A program made the translations under genes and the position numbers. This document shows, one piece after another, positions 28,584-38,685 of a stretch of DNA of 64,000 nt. The stretch comes from Stutzerimonas xanthomarina DSM 18231. GTDB lineage: Bacteria > Pseudomonadota > Gammaproteobacteria > Pseudomonadales > Pseudomonadaceae. Below the pieces are notes generated by a model. The model made no database searches and was not told where the DNA came from. It saw nothing but the letters and a program-made list of their open reading frames with translations. The stretch lies in NCBI RefSeq assembly GCF_900129835.1, contig NZ_FQXA01000002.1:496001-560000 (forward strand), written 5' to 3'. How positions within the stretch are numbered: the stretch's first letter is position 1; every line of letters starts with the position of its first letter.

Positions 28584-29600
28584 TCAGTCAACGCGAAGTA
28601 CGACCCGACCGCGCGGGACGCCACTCTCGACGTAGTCATGGGCTGCCACGACCTCGTCGAAGCCGAATACCTTGTCAACCTGCGGCGTAATCAGACGGTC
28701 GGCCGTGAGCTGGTTGATGTGCAACAAGGCATTCTGGACCGCCTCACGGTTCTGCTCGATGCCCAGCTCGGGCTGGCCGGTGAAATCACAAAGGCAATGC
28801 AGGAAGAACTTGAAGTTCTTCTTGAACGCCGCGCAGGCAGGAAATGCCGTCTCGTTGCCACCGTTGAGCCCGTAAAGAATCAGCTTGCCGCGCGGGGCAA
28901 TCACATCCCCGAGCAGCTTCATCTGCGAGCCGCCGCAACCGTCGAGCACGACTTCGACGCCTGCCCCGCCCGTGATCTTTTGCAGCCGCCCGACCAGATC
29001 TTCTTCTTCGGTAACGATGACCGTCTCGGCGCCCAACTTACGCAGGAAATCACGATCCTCAGCCGTCTCGCAGGTTGCGATCACCCGCCCGCCGAGTGCT
29101 TTGGCCAGCTGCACGGCAGAAGGCCCTGTGCAATGTCGCGCCTGGGTAACCAGCACGTATTGTCCGGGCTCCAGCTGAGCCAGTTCGACCAGCGCAAAGT
29201 AGGAGACCAGTGCCGGTGTGTAATGGACGCTGGCCTCGGCGGCGCTAAGACTATCGGGATGGTGGACCAGAGAACCCTGAGGCAGCAGAACCCGCTCGCC
29301 GTAGAGCGGGTACTGATTGAGGTCATGTGCCGGAAAACTGGCCACACGATCACCGATCGCGAAGCCATCCACGTTCTCGCCCACTGCAATCACTTCGCCA
29401 GCGATCTCGCTGCCGAGCCCGGCCGGGAGCTTCGCGTGACGCGGCGCAAGGTCCTGCCGCCAGAGCACGTCATTCCAGCTGACGCCGATCGCACTGACGT
29501 CGATCAGCACCTCGCCAGGACCTGGCTGAGGTACCTCTCGCTGTTCGTAACGCAGCACATTCGCGGCGCCGAACTGGTGGAAACGGATGATGCGGGACAT
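28584..29600 (-). CDS. mexS: MexS-like quinone/enone oxidoreductase (MDR family)
   Basis: This 338-residue MDR protein lacks structural-zinc cysteines. It opens IIRFHQFGAANVLRYEQ and contains GISWNDVLWRQ-type wording (GVSWNDVLWRQDLAP, about 40-54), VTQARHCTGPSAVQLAKALG (about 150-169) and GNETAFPACAAFKKNF (about 250-265). These stretches match my memory of P. aeruginosa MexS closely. Position is decisive: it is divergent from a MexT-like LysR gene that precedes mexEF-oprN. Loss of MexS in P. aeruginosa switches on MexEF-OprN, presumably because toxic metabolites build up. A MexT-type site is possible in the 268-bp divergent region. Confidence 0.88.
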   Translation of the reverse strand: MSRIIRFHQFGAANVLRYEQREVPQPGPGEVLIDVSAIGVSWNDVLWRQDLAPRHAKLPAGLGSEIAGEVIAVGENVDGFAIGDRVASFPAHDLNQYPLYGERVLLPQGSLVHHPDSLSAAEASVHYTPALVSYFALVELAQLEPGQYVLVTQARHCTGPSAVQLAKALGGRVIATCETAEDRDFLRKLGAETVIVTEEEDLVGRLQKITGGAGVEVVLDGCGGSQMKLLGDVIAPRGKLILYGLNGGNETAFPACAAFKKNFKFFLHCLCDFTGQPELGIEQNREAVQNALLHINQLTADRLITPQVDKVFGFDEVVAAHDYVESGVPRGRVVLRVD

Positions 29601-29868
29601 GACAAAGACCCCTCGGTTACTACTGTATATGTGACTTTATCCGCACCATCGGCACAACTCCAGCAGCGATCCCTGCATTCCGCTCGATAGTCGCCATGCA
29701 TGCCAATGATGATGTGCTGAATGTAAGGCTGCTCCCATCGCTGCAGGTTTGTGTCATTGCAAAGCGGGAATAGACATGCCGACGTCACTCCGATCTGTCT
29801 AGAATGCAGACGCAACCCTCATTTGGTCAGTTGCCTCTGGTGTCTGACCACAGCTTGAAGTGAAAGGC

Positions 29869-30786
29869 ATGAATCGCAACGACCTTCGCCGCGTGGACCT
29901 GAACCTGCTCATCGTTTTCGAAACGCTGATGCATGAGCGCAGCGTGACCCGTGCCGCGGAGAAACTCTTTCTCGGCCAGCCGGCGATCAGCGCAGCACTG
30001 GCGCGCCTGCGCACGCTATTCGACGACCCGTTGTTCGTCCGTACAGGTCGCAGCATGGAGCCGACCGCACGCGCTCAGGAAATCGCTGGTCTGCTGTCGC
30101 CCGCTCTGGATTCGATCTCCACCGCTGTCAGCCGCGCCTCCACGTTCGATCCCGCCACCAGCGAGCTGGTGTTTCGCATCGGCCTGACCGATGAGGTCGA
30201 GTTCGCCCTGCTGCCGCAGTTGCTCCGGCGTGTCCGCGCCGAGGCGCCCGGCGTGGTACTGGTGGTTCGGCGGGCCAACTATCTGCTGATGCCCGGACTG
30301 CTTGCCTCTGGCGAAATCTCGGTCGGTGTTTGCTACACCCAGGAGCTCCCGGCCAACGCCAAGCGCAAGGTATTGCGCCGGCCGAAACCGATGTTGCTGC
30401 GCGCAGACAGCATCCCCGGCCGTTTGACGATGGAAGACTACTGCTCGCGCCCACATGCCATGGTTTCCTTTGCTGGCGACCTGAACGGTTATATCGATGA
30501 CGAACTGGCATTGCACGGCTGCAAGCGCAAGGTCGTGCTGGCGGTACCGCAGTTCAACGGCCTGGCCAGTCTGTTGGCCGGAACCGACCTGGTCGCGACG
30601 ATGCCCGACTATGCCGCGGCGGCGCTCGCTGCTAACGGTGGCGTACGTGCCGAGCCGCTGCCGTTCGAGACCAGCCAGGACTTCGAGTTGTCCATGGCCT
30701 GGCGCGGCGCTCAGGACAATGATCCAGCGGAGCGCTGGCTGCGCTCGCGCATTCAGATGTTCGTAGGCGATCCAGACAGTCTCTGA
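29869..30786 (+). CDS. mexT: LysR-type regulator MexT
   Basis: This 305-residue LysR protein has an N-terminal HTH (RVDLNLLIVFETLMHERSVT followed by AAEKLFLGQPAISAALARLR) and an effector domain with the telling phrase VVRRANYLLMPGLLASGEIS. The close, DNDPAERWLRSRI, also matches MexT as I remember it. MexT activates mexEF-oprN and mexS in response to electrophilic or redox stress. I start at ATG 29869; the GTG at 29860 adds three residues. The CGGCCAGC octamer (29973-29980), duplicated in some P. aeruginosa strains to break mexT, is present once, so the frame is intact here. It is followed by REP-like repeats and then mexE. Confidence 0.92.
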   Translation: MNRNDLRRVDLNLLIVFETLMHERSVTRAAEKLFLGQPAISAALARLRTLFDDPLFVRTGRSMEPTARAQEIAGLLSPALDSISTAVSRASTFDPATSELVFRIGLTDEVEFALLPQLLRRVRAEAPGVVLVVRRANYLLMPGLLASGEISVGVCYTQELPANAKRKVLRRPKPMLLRADSIPGRLTMEDYCSRPHAMVSFAGDLNGYIDDELALHGCKRKVVLAVPQFNGLASLLAGTDLVATMPDYAAAALAANGGVRAEPLPFETSQDFELSMAWRGAQDNDPAERWLRSRIQMFVGDPDSL

Positions 30787-31122
30787 ACCACCGTTTTTCT
30801 CTTAAGCAAAGCGCTTGCCGTGGTGGGCTGAAGCCCACCCTACCTGAGCCCTGCTTTCGACCCGCAGCTGGTGGGCTGAAGCCAGCCTAATATCAGCCCC
30901 TGCACATCCCCGTCGTAGGGTGGGCTCCAGCCCACCAGCCCGGCCGAAACCACCTCAGTCGATTGGGCACCAATGCCCCTGCAATCCCATACTCAACATC
31001 GATGAAACACCCTGCAACATCAGCGCGAATGATATTTACATTCGCCCCGTTCGATTTCTACCGGGACGTCCATCGCCCCCACACTCCCGCCATCGACAAA
31101 AACCCGAGTTGCGGAGTCAAGC
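30787..31122. repeat. REP-like palindrome array between mexT and mexE
   Basis: This 336-bp gap holds three copies of a GGTGGGCT-AGCCCACC palindrome: GGTGGGCTGAAGCCCACC at 30822-30839, GGTGGGCTGAAGCCAGCC at 30870-30887, and a copy within GTAGGGTGGGCT through CCACC at 30915-30936 in the opposite orientation, with the GTAGG flank reversed. This is the layout of pseudomonad REP/BIME elements. A nod-box-like site follows at 30949-30974. The rest, up to the mexE ribosome site (GGAG at 31112), shows nothing else recognisable. Confidence 0.82.
30949..30974 (+). promoter_or_regulatory. Nod-box-like MexT binding site upstream of mexE
   Basis: ACCA-N5-GTCGAT-N5-ACCAAT. The remembered P. aeruginosa MexT site is ATCA-N5-GTCGAT-N4-ACYAT. 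The central GTCGAT is exact, the left arm has one mismatch and the right spacer is one base longer. It lies about 150 bp before the mexE ATG, immediately after the REP array. Confidence 0.6.
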
Positions 31123-32352
31123 ATGGATCGTTCACTCAAAGCCTTGCGTTACCCATTGGTTGCGGTTGCTGCCGCCCTTGTAGGCGCATGCGGTAAAGCA
31201 CCTGAAGCCACCGAAGCGGCCATGCCGGCACCCGCCGTCAGCGTCGCCGAGGTCATCGAACAGCAGGTGACCGAATGGGACGAACTTACCGGCCGCCTGG
31301 AAGCGCCTGAGTCGGTCGATATTCGTCCACGCGTGTCGGGCTTCATCGACAAGGTCGCGTTCGAAGAAGGCTCGCTGGTGAAGAAAGGCGATCTGCTGTT
31401 CCAGATCGACCCGCGCCCGTTCGAAGCCCAGGTCAAACGCTTGCAGGCTGAGCTACAACAAGCCCGCGCCACTGAGCGCCGGACCGCAAGCGAGGCCGAG
31501 CGCGGTGAGCGCCTGCGTGCCAACAATGCCATTTCCGCCGAACTGGCTGATGCGCGAACCAGCGCCGCCAGCGAAGCGAAGTCCGCCGTCGCTGCGATCC
31601 AGGCTCAGCTCGACGCGGCGAAGCTGGATCTTGGTTTCACCCGCGTCACGGCCCCCATCGATGGCCGCGTTGGCCGTGCGCTGATCACTGCGGGCAACCT
31701 GGTCAATGCTGGCGACGCCTTGCTGACGACGCTGGTCTCGACCGACAAGGTCTATGCCTACTTCGAGGCGGACGAACGCACCTACCTGAAGTACCGCGAA
31801 CTCGCCCGTGACGGTGAGCGTGGCGAGGAGACCCCGGTGTACCTCGGGCTCTCCAGCGAGGAAGGACACCCTCATCTGGGGCACATGGACTTCATCGACA
31901 ACCAGGTCGACCCGCGCACCGGCACCATTCGCGGGCGTGCGGTGTTCGACAACCGCGACGGCAGCTTCACGCCCGGTCTGTATGCCCGTTTGAAGCTGGT
32001 CGGCAGCGCCAGCTACGACGCCGTTCTGATCAAGGATGTCGCGGTCGGAACCGATCTGGGCAAGAAGTTTGTTCTGGTCGTCGGGGATGATGACACCGTC
32101 AATTACCGCTCCATCGAGCTCGGTCCGAAGCTCGAGGGTCTGCGCATCGTGCGTGGCGGGCTGAAGGAAGGTGAAACCATCGTGGTCAACGGCCTGCAGC
32201 GCGTTCGTCCGGGCAACGCCGTGCAGCCACAGAATGTGCCAATGGCCGACGCTGACACCCTCGCCGCGCTGAAAGAACAGAACCGTGCAATCTCCGCCGC
32301 GATGAATCCGCAGGTAGTCGAGCGCACCCTGGCGCGCGGGCCAAGCAGTTGA
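31123..32352 (+). CDS. mexE: RND efflux periplasmic adaptor MexE
   Basis: This 409-residue membrane-fusion protein has a lipoprotein-type signal ending LVGAC (Cys at about residue 24). Next come a lipoyl half-motif (SVDIRPRVSGFIDKVAFEEG), a coiled-coil hairpin rich in Ala/Glu/Arg (about 105-165) and the second lipoyl half ([18 protein letters not shown]). MFP barrel domains follow (VDPRTGTIRGRAVFDN). It bridges MexF to OprN. GGAG at 31112-31115 sets the start. As first gene of mexE-mexF-oprN it lies 336 bp after mexT, behind a nod-box-like site. Confidence 0.92.
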   Translation: MDRSLKALRYPLVAVAAALVGACGKAPEATEAAMPAPAVSVAEVIEQQVTEWDELTGRLEAPESVDIRPRVSGFIDKVAFEEGSLVKKGDLLFQIDPRPFEAQVKRLQAELQQARATERRTASEAERGERLRANNAISAELADARTSAASEAKSAVAAIQAQLDAAKLDLGFTRVTAPIDGRVGRALITAGNLVNAGDALLTTLVSTDKVYAYFEADERTYLKYRELARDGERGEETPVYLGLSSEEGHPHLGHMDFIDNQVDPRTGTIRGRAVFDNRDGSFTPGLYARLKLVGSASYDAVLIKDVAVGTDLGKKFVLVVGDDDTVNYRSIELGPKLEGLRIVRGGLKEGETIVVNGLQRVRPGNAVQPQNVPMADADTLAALKEQNRAISAAMNPQVVERTLARGPSS

Positions 32353-32451
32353 CGATAGACACGATCCGCTGACCGGCGCCGAGGCGCCAACTCAAAACAA
32401 AATTGATTCCGCCAGGGTGCGTCATGCGCACCCTCTCCCCCGGAGTGCGTC

Positions 32452-35400
32452 ATGAATTTCTCCCAGTTCTTCATCCAGCGGCCGATCTTCGCCGCGGTGC
32501 TGTCGCTGATCATCCTGATCGGTGGCGCCATATCGCTGTTCCAGCTACCGATCAGCGAATATCCCGAGGTGGTGCCGCCGACGGTCGTGGTCCGCGCCAG
32601 CTTCCCGGGCGCCAACCCCAAAGTGATCGGCGAAACCGTCGCGTCCCCGCTGGAACAGGCCATCACCGGCGTCGAGGGCATGCTCTACATGTCCTCCCAG
32701 GCGACCGCCGATGGCAAGCTGACCCTGACCATTACGTTTGCGCTGGGAACCGACCTGGACAACGCCCAGGTGCAGGTGCAGAACCGCGTCACGCGCACCC
32801 AGCCGACGTTGCCGACCGAAGTGCAGCGCCTCGGCGTTACGGTGGACAAGGCCTCGCCGGACCTGACGATGGTGGTGCACCTGACATCTCCGGACGAACG
32901 CTACGACATGCTTTATCTGTCCAACTATGCGGCGCTCAACGTCAAGGACGAGCTGGCACGGCTGGACGGGATTGGTGATGTGCAGCTGTTCGGCATGGGC
33001 GATTACTCGCTTCGCGTCTGGCTCGATCCAAACAAGGTGGCCTCACGCAACCTCACCGCAACCGACGTGGTTAACGCGATCCGCGAGCAGAACCGTCAGG
33101 TTGCAGCGGGTTCGCTGGGTGCACCACCCGCACCGGGCGCGACGGACTTCCAGTTATCGATCAATACCCAAGGCCGACTGGTTAGCGAGGAGGAGTTCGA
33201 GAACATCATCATCCGCGCCGGCGAAGACGGCTCGATCACCCGCCTGCGGGACATCGCGCGTATCGAACTGGGTTCCAGCCAGTACGCGCTGCGCTCCTTG
33301 CTCAACAACCAACCGGCCGTCGCCATTCCCGTCTTTCAGCGCCCTGGCTCGAACGCGATTGAAATCTCCGACTCGGTGCGGGCGCGCATGGCCGAGCTGA
33401 AGAAGGATTTCCCAGAAGGCGTGGACTACGAAATCGTCTACGACCCGACCATCTTCGTGCGCGGCTCCATCGAGGCAGTGGTGCATACCCTGCTCGAGGC
33501 CATCGTGCTTGTGGTGCTGGTGGTCATCCTGTTCCTGCAGACCTGGCGCGCCTCGATCATCCCGCTGGCCGCCGTGCCGGTGTCGCTGATCGGCACATTC
33601 GCGGTGATGCACATGCTGGGCTTCTCGCTCAACGCCCTGTCGCTGTTTGGCCTGGTGTTGGCGATTGGCATCGTGGTGGATGACGCCATCGTCGTGGTGG
33701 AGAACGTCGAGCGGAATATTGGCCTCGGCAAGTCCCCGGTCGAAGCCACCAAGCAGGCGATGAAGGAAGTGACCGGGCCGATCATCGCGACGGCACTGGT
33801 GCTGTGCGCTGTGTTCATCCCGACCGCGTTCATTTCCGGCCTTACCGGGCAGTTCTACCAGCAGTTCGCGTTGACCATTGCTATTTCGACGGTCATTTCC
33901 GCCTTCAACTCCCTGACCCTGTCCCCAGCCTTGGCGGCCGCGTTGCTGCGCAGCCATGACGCGCCTAAAGACGGCTTCTCGCGTCTGTTGGACAAGCTGT
34001 TTGGGGGCTGGCTGTTTGCACCGTTCAACCGCGTGTTCGAGCGTGCCAGTCACGGCTACGTCGGTGCGGTTAAACGCATCCTGCGGGGCAGCGGCATCGC
34101 TCTGGTGGTGTATCTCGGGCTAGTAGGGCTGGGCTATATGGGCTTCGCCAGCACACCGACCGGCTTCGTGCCGCCGCAGGACAAGCAGTATCTGGTGGCC
34201 TTCGCGCAACTGCCAGATGCGGCCACGCTGGATCGCACCGAGGATGTCATCAAGCGCATGTCGCAAATCGCAGCCGAGCATCCCGGTGTCGAGAACACCG
34301 TGGCCTTTCCGGGCCTGTCGATCAATGGCTTCACCAACAGCCCGAACAGCGGCATCGTCTTCACCCCACTCAAGCCCTTCGATGAGCGCAGTGATCCCTC
34401 ACTGTCCGCCAACGCCATCGCTGCTGATCTGAACGGCCAGTTCGCGCAAATCCAGGACGCCTTCATCGCGATCTTCCCGCCACCGCCGGTACAAGGTCTG
34501 GGCACCATTGGTGGCTTCCGCGTGCAGGTTCAGGACCGCGGCAACCTCGGGTATGAGGAGCTCTACAAACAGGTGCAGAACGTCATCGCCAAGAGCGCAG
34601 ACTATCCAGAGCTGGCAGGGCTGTTCACCAGTTATCAGGTGAATGTGCCGCAGATCGATGCCGACATCGACCGGGAAAAAGCCAAGACCCACGGCGTGGC
34701 TATCGATCAGATCTTCGACACCATGCAGGTCTACCTCGGCTCGCTGTATGCCAACGACTTCAACCGCTTTGGCCGCACCTACCAGGTCAACGTCCAGGCC
34801 GAGCAGAAGTTTCGCCTGACGCCCGACCAGATCGGCCAGCTGAAGGTGCGCAACAACCGTGGCGAGATGGTGCCGCTGTCGACCTTCGTCAAGGTCAGTG
34901 ACAGTTCCGGCCCGGATCGCGTGATGCACTACAACGGCTTCCTGACCGCTGAAATCAACGGCGCGGCCGCCCCCGGCTACAGCTCTGGGCAAGCCGAAGC
35001 GGCCATGGAACGGCTGCTGCAAGCCGAGCTGCCGAACGGCATGAGCTTCGAATGGACCGAGCTGACCTATCAGCAGATCCTGGCTGGGAACACCGCGATG
35101 TTCGTCTTCCCGCTCTGCGTGCTGCTGGCTTTCCTGGTATTGGCGGCGCAGTACGAAAGCTGGAGCCTGCCGCTGGCGGTGATTCTAATCGTCCCAATGA
35201 CGCTGCTCTCGGCCATCACCGGGGTGATCCTCTCTGGCGGCGACAACAACGTGTTTACCCAGATCGGCCTGATCGTGCTGGTTGGCCTGGCGTGCAAGAA
35301 CGCGATCCTTATCGTCGAGTTCGCCAAGGACAAACAGGAAGAAGGCATGGACCGTCTATCCGCTGTACTCGAGGCCTGCCGCCTGCGGCTGCGCCCGATC

Positions 35401-35622
35401 CTAATGACCAGCTTCGCCTTCATCATGGGTGTGGTGCCGTTGGTGCTCTCCTCCGGCGCGGGTGCCGAGATGCGTCACGCCATGGGCGTTGCGGTGTTCA
35501 GCGGGATGCTCGGGGTGACCTTCTTCGGCCTGCTGCTGACGCCAGTGTTCTACCTGGTCATACGCGCCTACGTTGAACGGCGCGCAGAGAAGAAAGCGGT
35601 ACTGACGGAGGCGCACGCATGA
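32452..35622 (+). CDS. mexF: RND efflux transporter MexF
   Basis: This 1056-residue HAE1-family inner-membrane pump opens MNFSQFFIQRPIFAAVLSLI and has twelve expected transmembrane segments, in blocks at about 10-30, 340-560 and 870-1040. TM4 has the proton-relay motif VVDDAIVVVENVERN (about 404-418). The periplasmic porter loops carry ATADGKLTLTITFALGTD and similar sequence. MexF exports chloramphenicol, fluoroquinolones, trimethoprim and quinolone signals in P. aeruginosa; the substrates in this organism are inferred. GGAG precedes the ATG. The stop overlaps the oprN start by ATGA (35619-35622). Confidence 0.94.
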   Translation: MNFSQFFIQRPIFAAVLSLIILIGGAISLFQLPISEYPEVVPPTVVVRASFPGANPKVIGETVASPLEQAITGVEGMLYMSSQATADGKLTLTITFALGTDLDNAQVQVQNRVTRTQPTLPTEVQRLGVTVDKASPDLTMVVHLTSPDERYDMLYLSNYAALNVKDELARLDGIGDVQLFGMGDYSLRVWLDPNKVASRNLTATDVVNAIREQNRQVAAGSLGAPPAPGATDFQLSINTQGRLVSEEEFENIIIRAGEDGSITRLRDIARIELGSSQYALRSLLNNQPAVAIPVFQRPGSNAIEISDSVRARMAELKKDFPEGVDYEIVYDPTIFVRGSIEAVVHTLLEAIVLVVLVVILFLQTWRASIIPLAAVPVSLIGTFAVMHMLGFSLNALSLFGLVLAIGIVVDDAIVVVENVERNIGLGKSPVEATKQAMKEVTGPIIATALVLCAVFIPTAFISGLTGQFYQQFALTIAISTVISAFNSLTLSPALAAALLRSHDAPKDGFSRLLDKLFGGWLFAPFNRVFERASHGYVGAVKRILRGSGIALVVYLGLVGLGYMGFASTPTGFVPPQDKQYLVAFAQLPDAATLDRTEDVIKRMSQIAAEHPGVENTVAFPGLSINGFTNSPNSGIVFTPLKPFDERSDPSLSANAIAADLNGQFAQIQDAFIAIFPPPPVQGLGTIGGFRVQVQDRGNLGYEELYKQVQNVIAKSADYPELAGLFTSYQVNVPQIDADIDREKAKTHGVAIDQIFDTMQVYLGSLYANDFNRFGRTYQVNVQAEQKFRLTPDQIGQLKVRNNRGEMVPLSTFVKVSDSSGPDRVMHYNGFLTAEINGAAAPGYSSGQAEAAMERLLQAELPNGMSFEWTELTYQQILAGNTAMFVFPLCVLLAFLVLAAQYESWSLPLAVILIVPMTLLSAITGVILSGGDNNVFTQIGLIVLVGLACKNAILIVEFAKDKQEEGMDRLSAVLEACRLRLRPILMTSFAFIMGVVPLVLSSGAGAEMRHAMGVAVFSGMLGVTFFGLLLTPVFYLVIRAYVERRAEKKAVLTEAHA

Positions 35623-37022
35623 AGGCTGTCATTTCCACTCCGTTACTGCTTGCGGCTGTGCTCGCCTTGAGCGCCTGCGCCGTGGGGCCGGATTACCGCG
35701 CGCCGGAGGTTGCGCCCGCACAGATTGAGCGCGCTGCGGCGGCTGGCTTCGATCAGTCACGATTCCAGGCTGCCTGGTGGCGCCAGTTCGATGATCCGAC
35801 GCTCGATGCACTGGTGGGTGAAGCGTTGGCCGAAAACCGCGAGCTACGCATTGCATTTGCCCGGTTACGCGCCGCACGTGCCATTCGCGACGACGACGCC
35901 AATGACCGTTTCCCTACGGTGACAGCGGGCGCCACTGCAGAGTACGGCGAAGCGCAGCAACCCGGCTTCAGCGAGGAGCGCAGTAACATCGAGCGCTACG
36001 ATCTGGGGCTCGACATGGCTTGGGAACTGGACCTGTTCGGCCGGGTGCAACGGCGCATCGAAGCCAGCGAGGCGCAGAGCGAGGCCGCGGAAGCCGAGCT
36101 GTACCAGTTACAGGTCAGCCTGATCGCCGAACTGGTCGATGCCTACGGCCAGCTGCGCGGCGCGCAGTTGCGTGAACACATCGCCCGGGAAAACCTTGAG
36201 AATCAGCGCAACTCGCATCTTCTAACCGAGCAGCTGCGCGACGCTGGCGTCGGTAGCGAACTTGACGTGCTGCGCGCCGATGCGCGGCTGGCCGCAACCG
36301 AGGCCAGCTTGCCGCAACTCCAGGCGCAGCAGACCCGAGCGACCAATCGCATCGCAACCTTGCTTGGTCAGCGCGCCGACAAGCTGAGTGTTGACCTCTC
36401 GGCGCGCGAGCTACCGGCCATTGCCAAGGCGCTGCCGATTGGCGACCCGACCGAACTGTTACGTCGCCGGCCAGACATTCTTGCGGCGGAACGGCAACTG
36501 GCAGCGGCGACCGCCAACGTGGGCGTAGCGACGGCTGATCTGTTTCCGCGGGTAAGCCTGAGTGGCTTCCTGGGCTTCATCGCCGGGCGCGGCTCGCAGA
36601 TCGGTTCGAGTGCGGCCCAGGCTTGGGGCGTCGCACCGAGCATCACTTGGGCAGCGTTCGACATGGGCAGTGTTCGCGCCAGATTGCGCGGTGCAAAAGC
36701 GGACGCCGAAGGAGCGCTGGCCAGCTACGAGCAGCAGGTCCTGCTGGCGTTGGAGGAATCGGAGAACGCCTTCAGCGACTATGCCCGCGCGCAGGAGCGG
36801 CTGCTCGCCCTGTTGCGTCAGTCCGGCGCCAGCCGTGCGGCAGCAGAGCAAGCTGCGATCCGTTACCGCGAAGGCACGGTGGACTTTCTGGTGCTGCTGG
36901 ATGCCGAACGTGAGCGTCTGGCGGCGGAGGATGCGCAGGCGCAAGCCGAAGTCGCGGTCTATCGTGGCGTCGTGGGTGTTTACAAAGCACTTGGCGGCGG
37001 TTGGCAGCTGTCCAGTCGTTGA
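35619..37022 (+). CDS. oprN: Outer-membrane efflux channel OprN
   Basis: This 467-residue NodT-family outer-membrane factor has a lipoprotein signal ending LSACAVGPDYRAPEV (lipobox Cys at about 20). Two TolC-type repeat halves follow, with WWRQFDDPTLDALVGEAL (about 50-67), LDMAWELDLFGRVQRRIEASE (about 130-150) and a C-terminal YREGTVDFLVLLDAERERL. It completes the MexEF-OprN tripartite pump as the channel through the outer membrane. Translational coupling to mexF (ATGA overlap) is clear. No strong terminator is visible directly after the stop. Confidence 0.92.
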   Translation: MKAVISTPLLLAAVLALSACAVGPDYRAPEVAPAQIERAAAAGFDQSRFQAAWWRQFDDPTLDALVGEALAENRELRIAFARLRAARAIRDDDANDRFPTVTAGATAEYGEAQQPGFSEERSNIERYDLGLDMAWELDLFGRVQRRIEASEAQSEAAEAELYQLQVSLIAELVDAYGQLRGAQLREHIARENLENQRNSHLLTEQLRDAGVGSELDVLRADARLAATEASLPQLQAQQTRATNRIATLLGQRADKLSVDLSARELPAIAKALPIGDPTELLRRRPDILAAERQLAAATANVGVATADLFPRVSLSGFLGFIAGRGSQIGSSAAQAWGVAPSITWAAFDMGSVRARLRGAKADAEGALASYEQQVLLALEESENAFSDYARAQERLLALLRQSGASRAAAEQAAIRYREGTVDFLVLLDAERERLAAEDAQAQAEVAVYRGVVGVYKALGGGWQLSSR

Positions 37023-37184
37023 TCTGCAATAGCTCTGCGCCGCCGCCTTGCTTCGCAGAGCAGTTACCCTAAATGCCAAAGTGTGACCTGTTGCAACTCC
37101 CGCTCCCTCAATTATGAATTCTGTGAGAAAGCCCTTTTTACGGTGCGCCTTATTTGGCATAACGCTTCGTTGAAGCTCAAATAA

Positions 37185-38231
<1,047 letters not shown>

Positions 38232-38250
38232 GAGCTGATACCGACCAAAT

Positions 38251-38286
38251 AAACCGCGGCCCATACCTAACATGCGCCGCGGTTTT
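38251..38286 (+). terminator. Terminator after the dctP-like gene
   Basis: Stem AAACCGCGGC (38251-38260) / GCCGCGGTTT (38276-38285) with a 15-nt loop, followed by T-rich GGTTTTCTTG. It is 20 bp after the stop. Confidence 0.8.
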
Positions 38287-38317
38287 CTTGCACTCGGAAC
38301 CGTAAGCCACGCAAGCC

Positions 38318-38654
38318 ATGATGATTGCATTGCTCATGATCGTGCTGAGCCTGCCGCCAGTGCTGCTGACAAATCGGCGCATTATGCTCGCATGGCCAAC
38401 TCGTTACGTGCTTGCCGCGCTGCCAGCCGCTTATACGTTGACCGGCTGGCAGCTTGGCAGGCTTGCTATGACTCGATTCAACTGCCTGGGCGGGGTGAAA
38501 AATCTTCACGATTGCAGCATGGGGGACAGACATAACGGTACTGGTCGGGCACGGCCTGTTCCTGATGATTCCTGGAATCTTCGTTGCCGCACCGCTCTCC
38601 ACGTTCTTGTTACTAGACACCCTGTGCAGACATGCCAGTACACGTCATGCATAG
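38318..38654 (+). pseudogene. Small membrane protein gene with a frameshift in a G5 run
   Basis: From ATG 38318 the frame encodes hydrophobic sequence (MMIALLMIVLSLPPVLLTNR, then YVLAALPAAYTLTGWQLGRL) up to DCSMGDR at about 38530. There the frame turns into Arg/His/Cys-rich, non-membrane residues. Removing one G from the run at 38521-38525 restores a reading that continues DITVLVGHGLFLMIPGIFVA and stops at 38652-38654. That gives a 111-residue protein with three to four membrane segments. I do not recognise the family. It is either a real one-base insertion or a sequencing error in the homopolymer. No strong ribosome-binding site is seen. Confidence 0.6.
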
Positions 38655-38685
38655 CGGCGTGGGAAATCAAATAGCAAAGCGCTAC

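Noticed and set aside
37155..37172. Possible sigma-54 promoter upstream of the dctP-like gene
   Set aside because: TGGCATAACGCTTCG has the GG, but the -12 GC is replaced by CG at the required distance.
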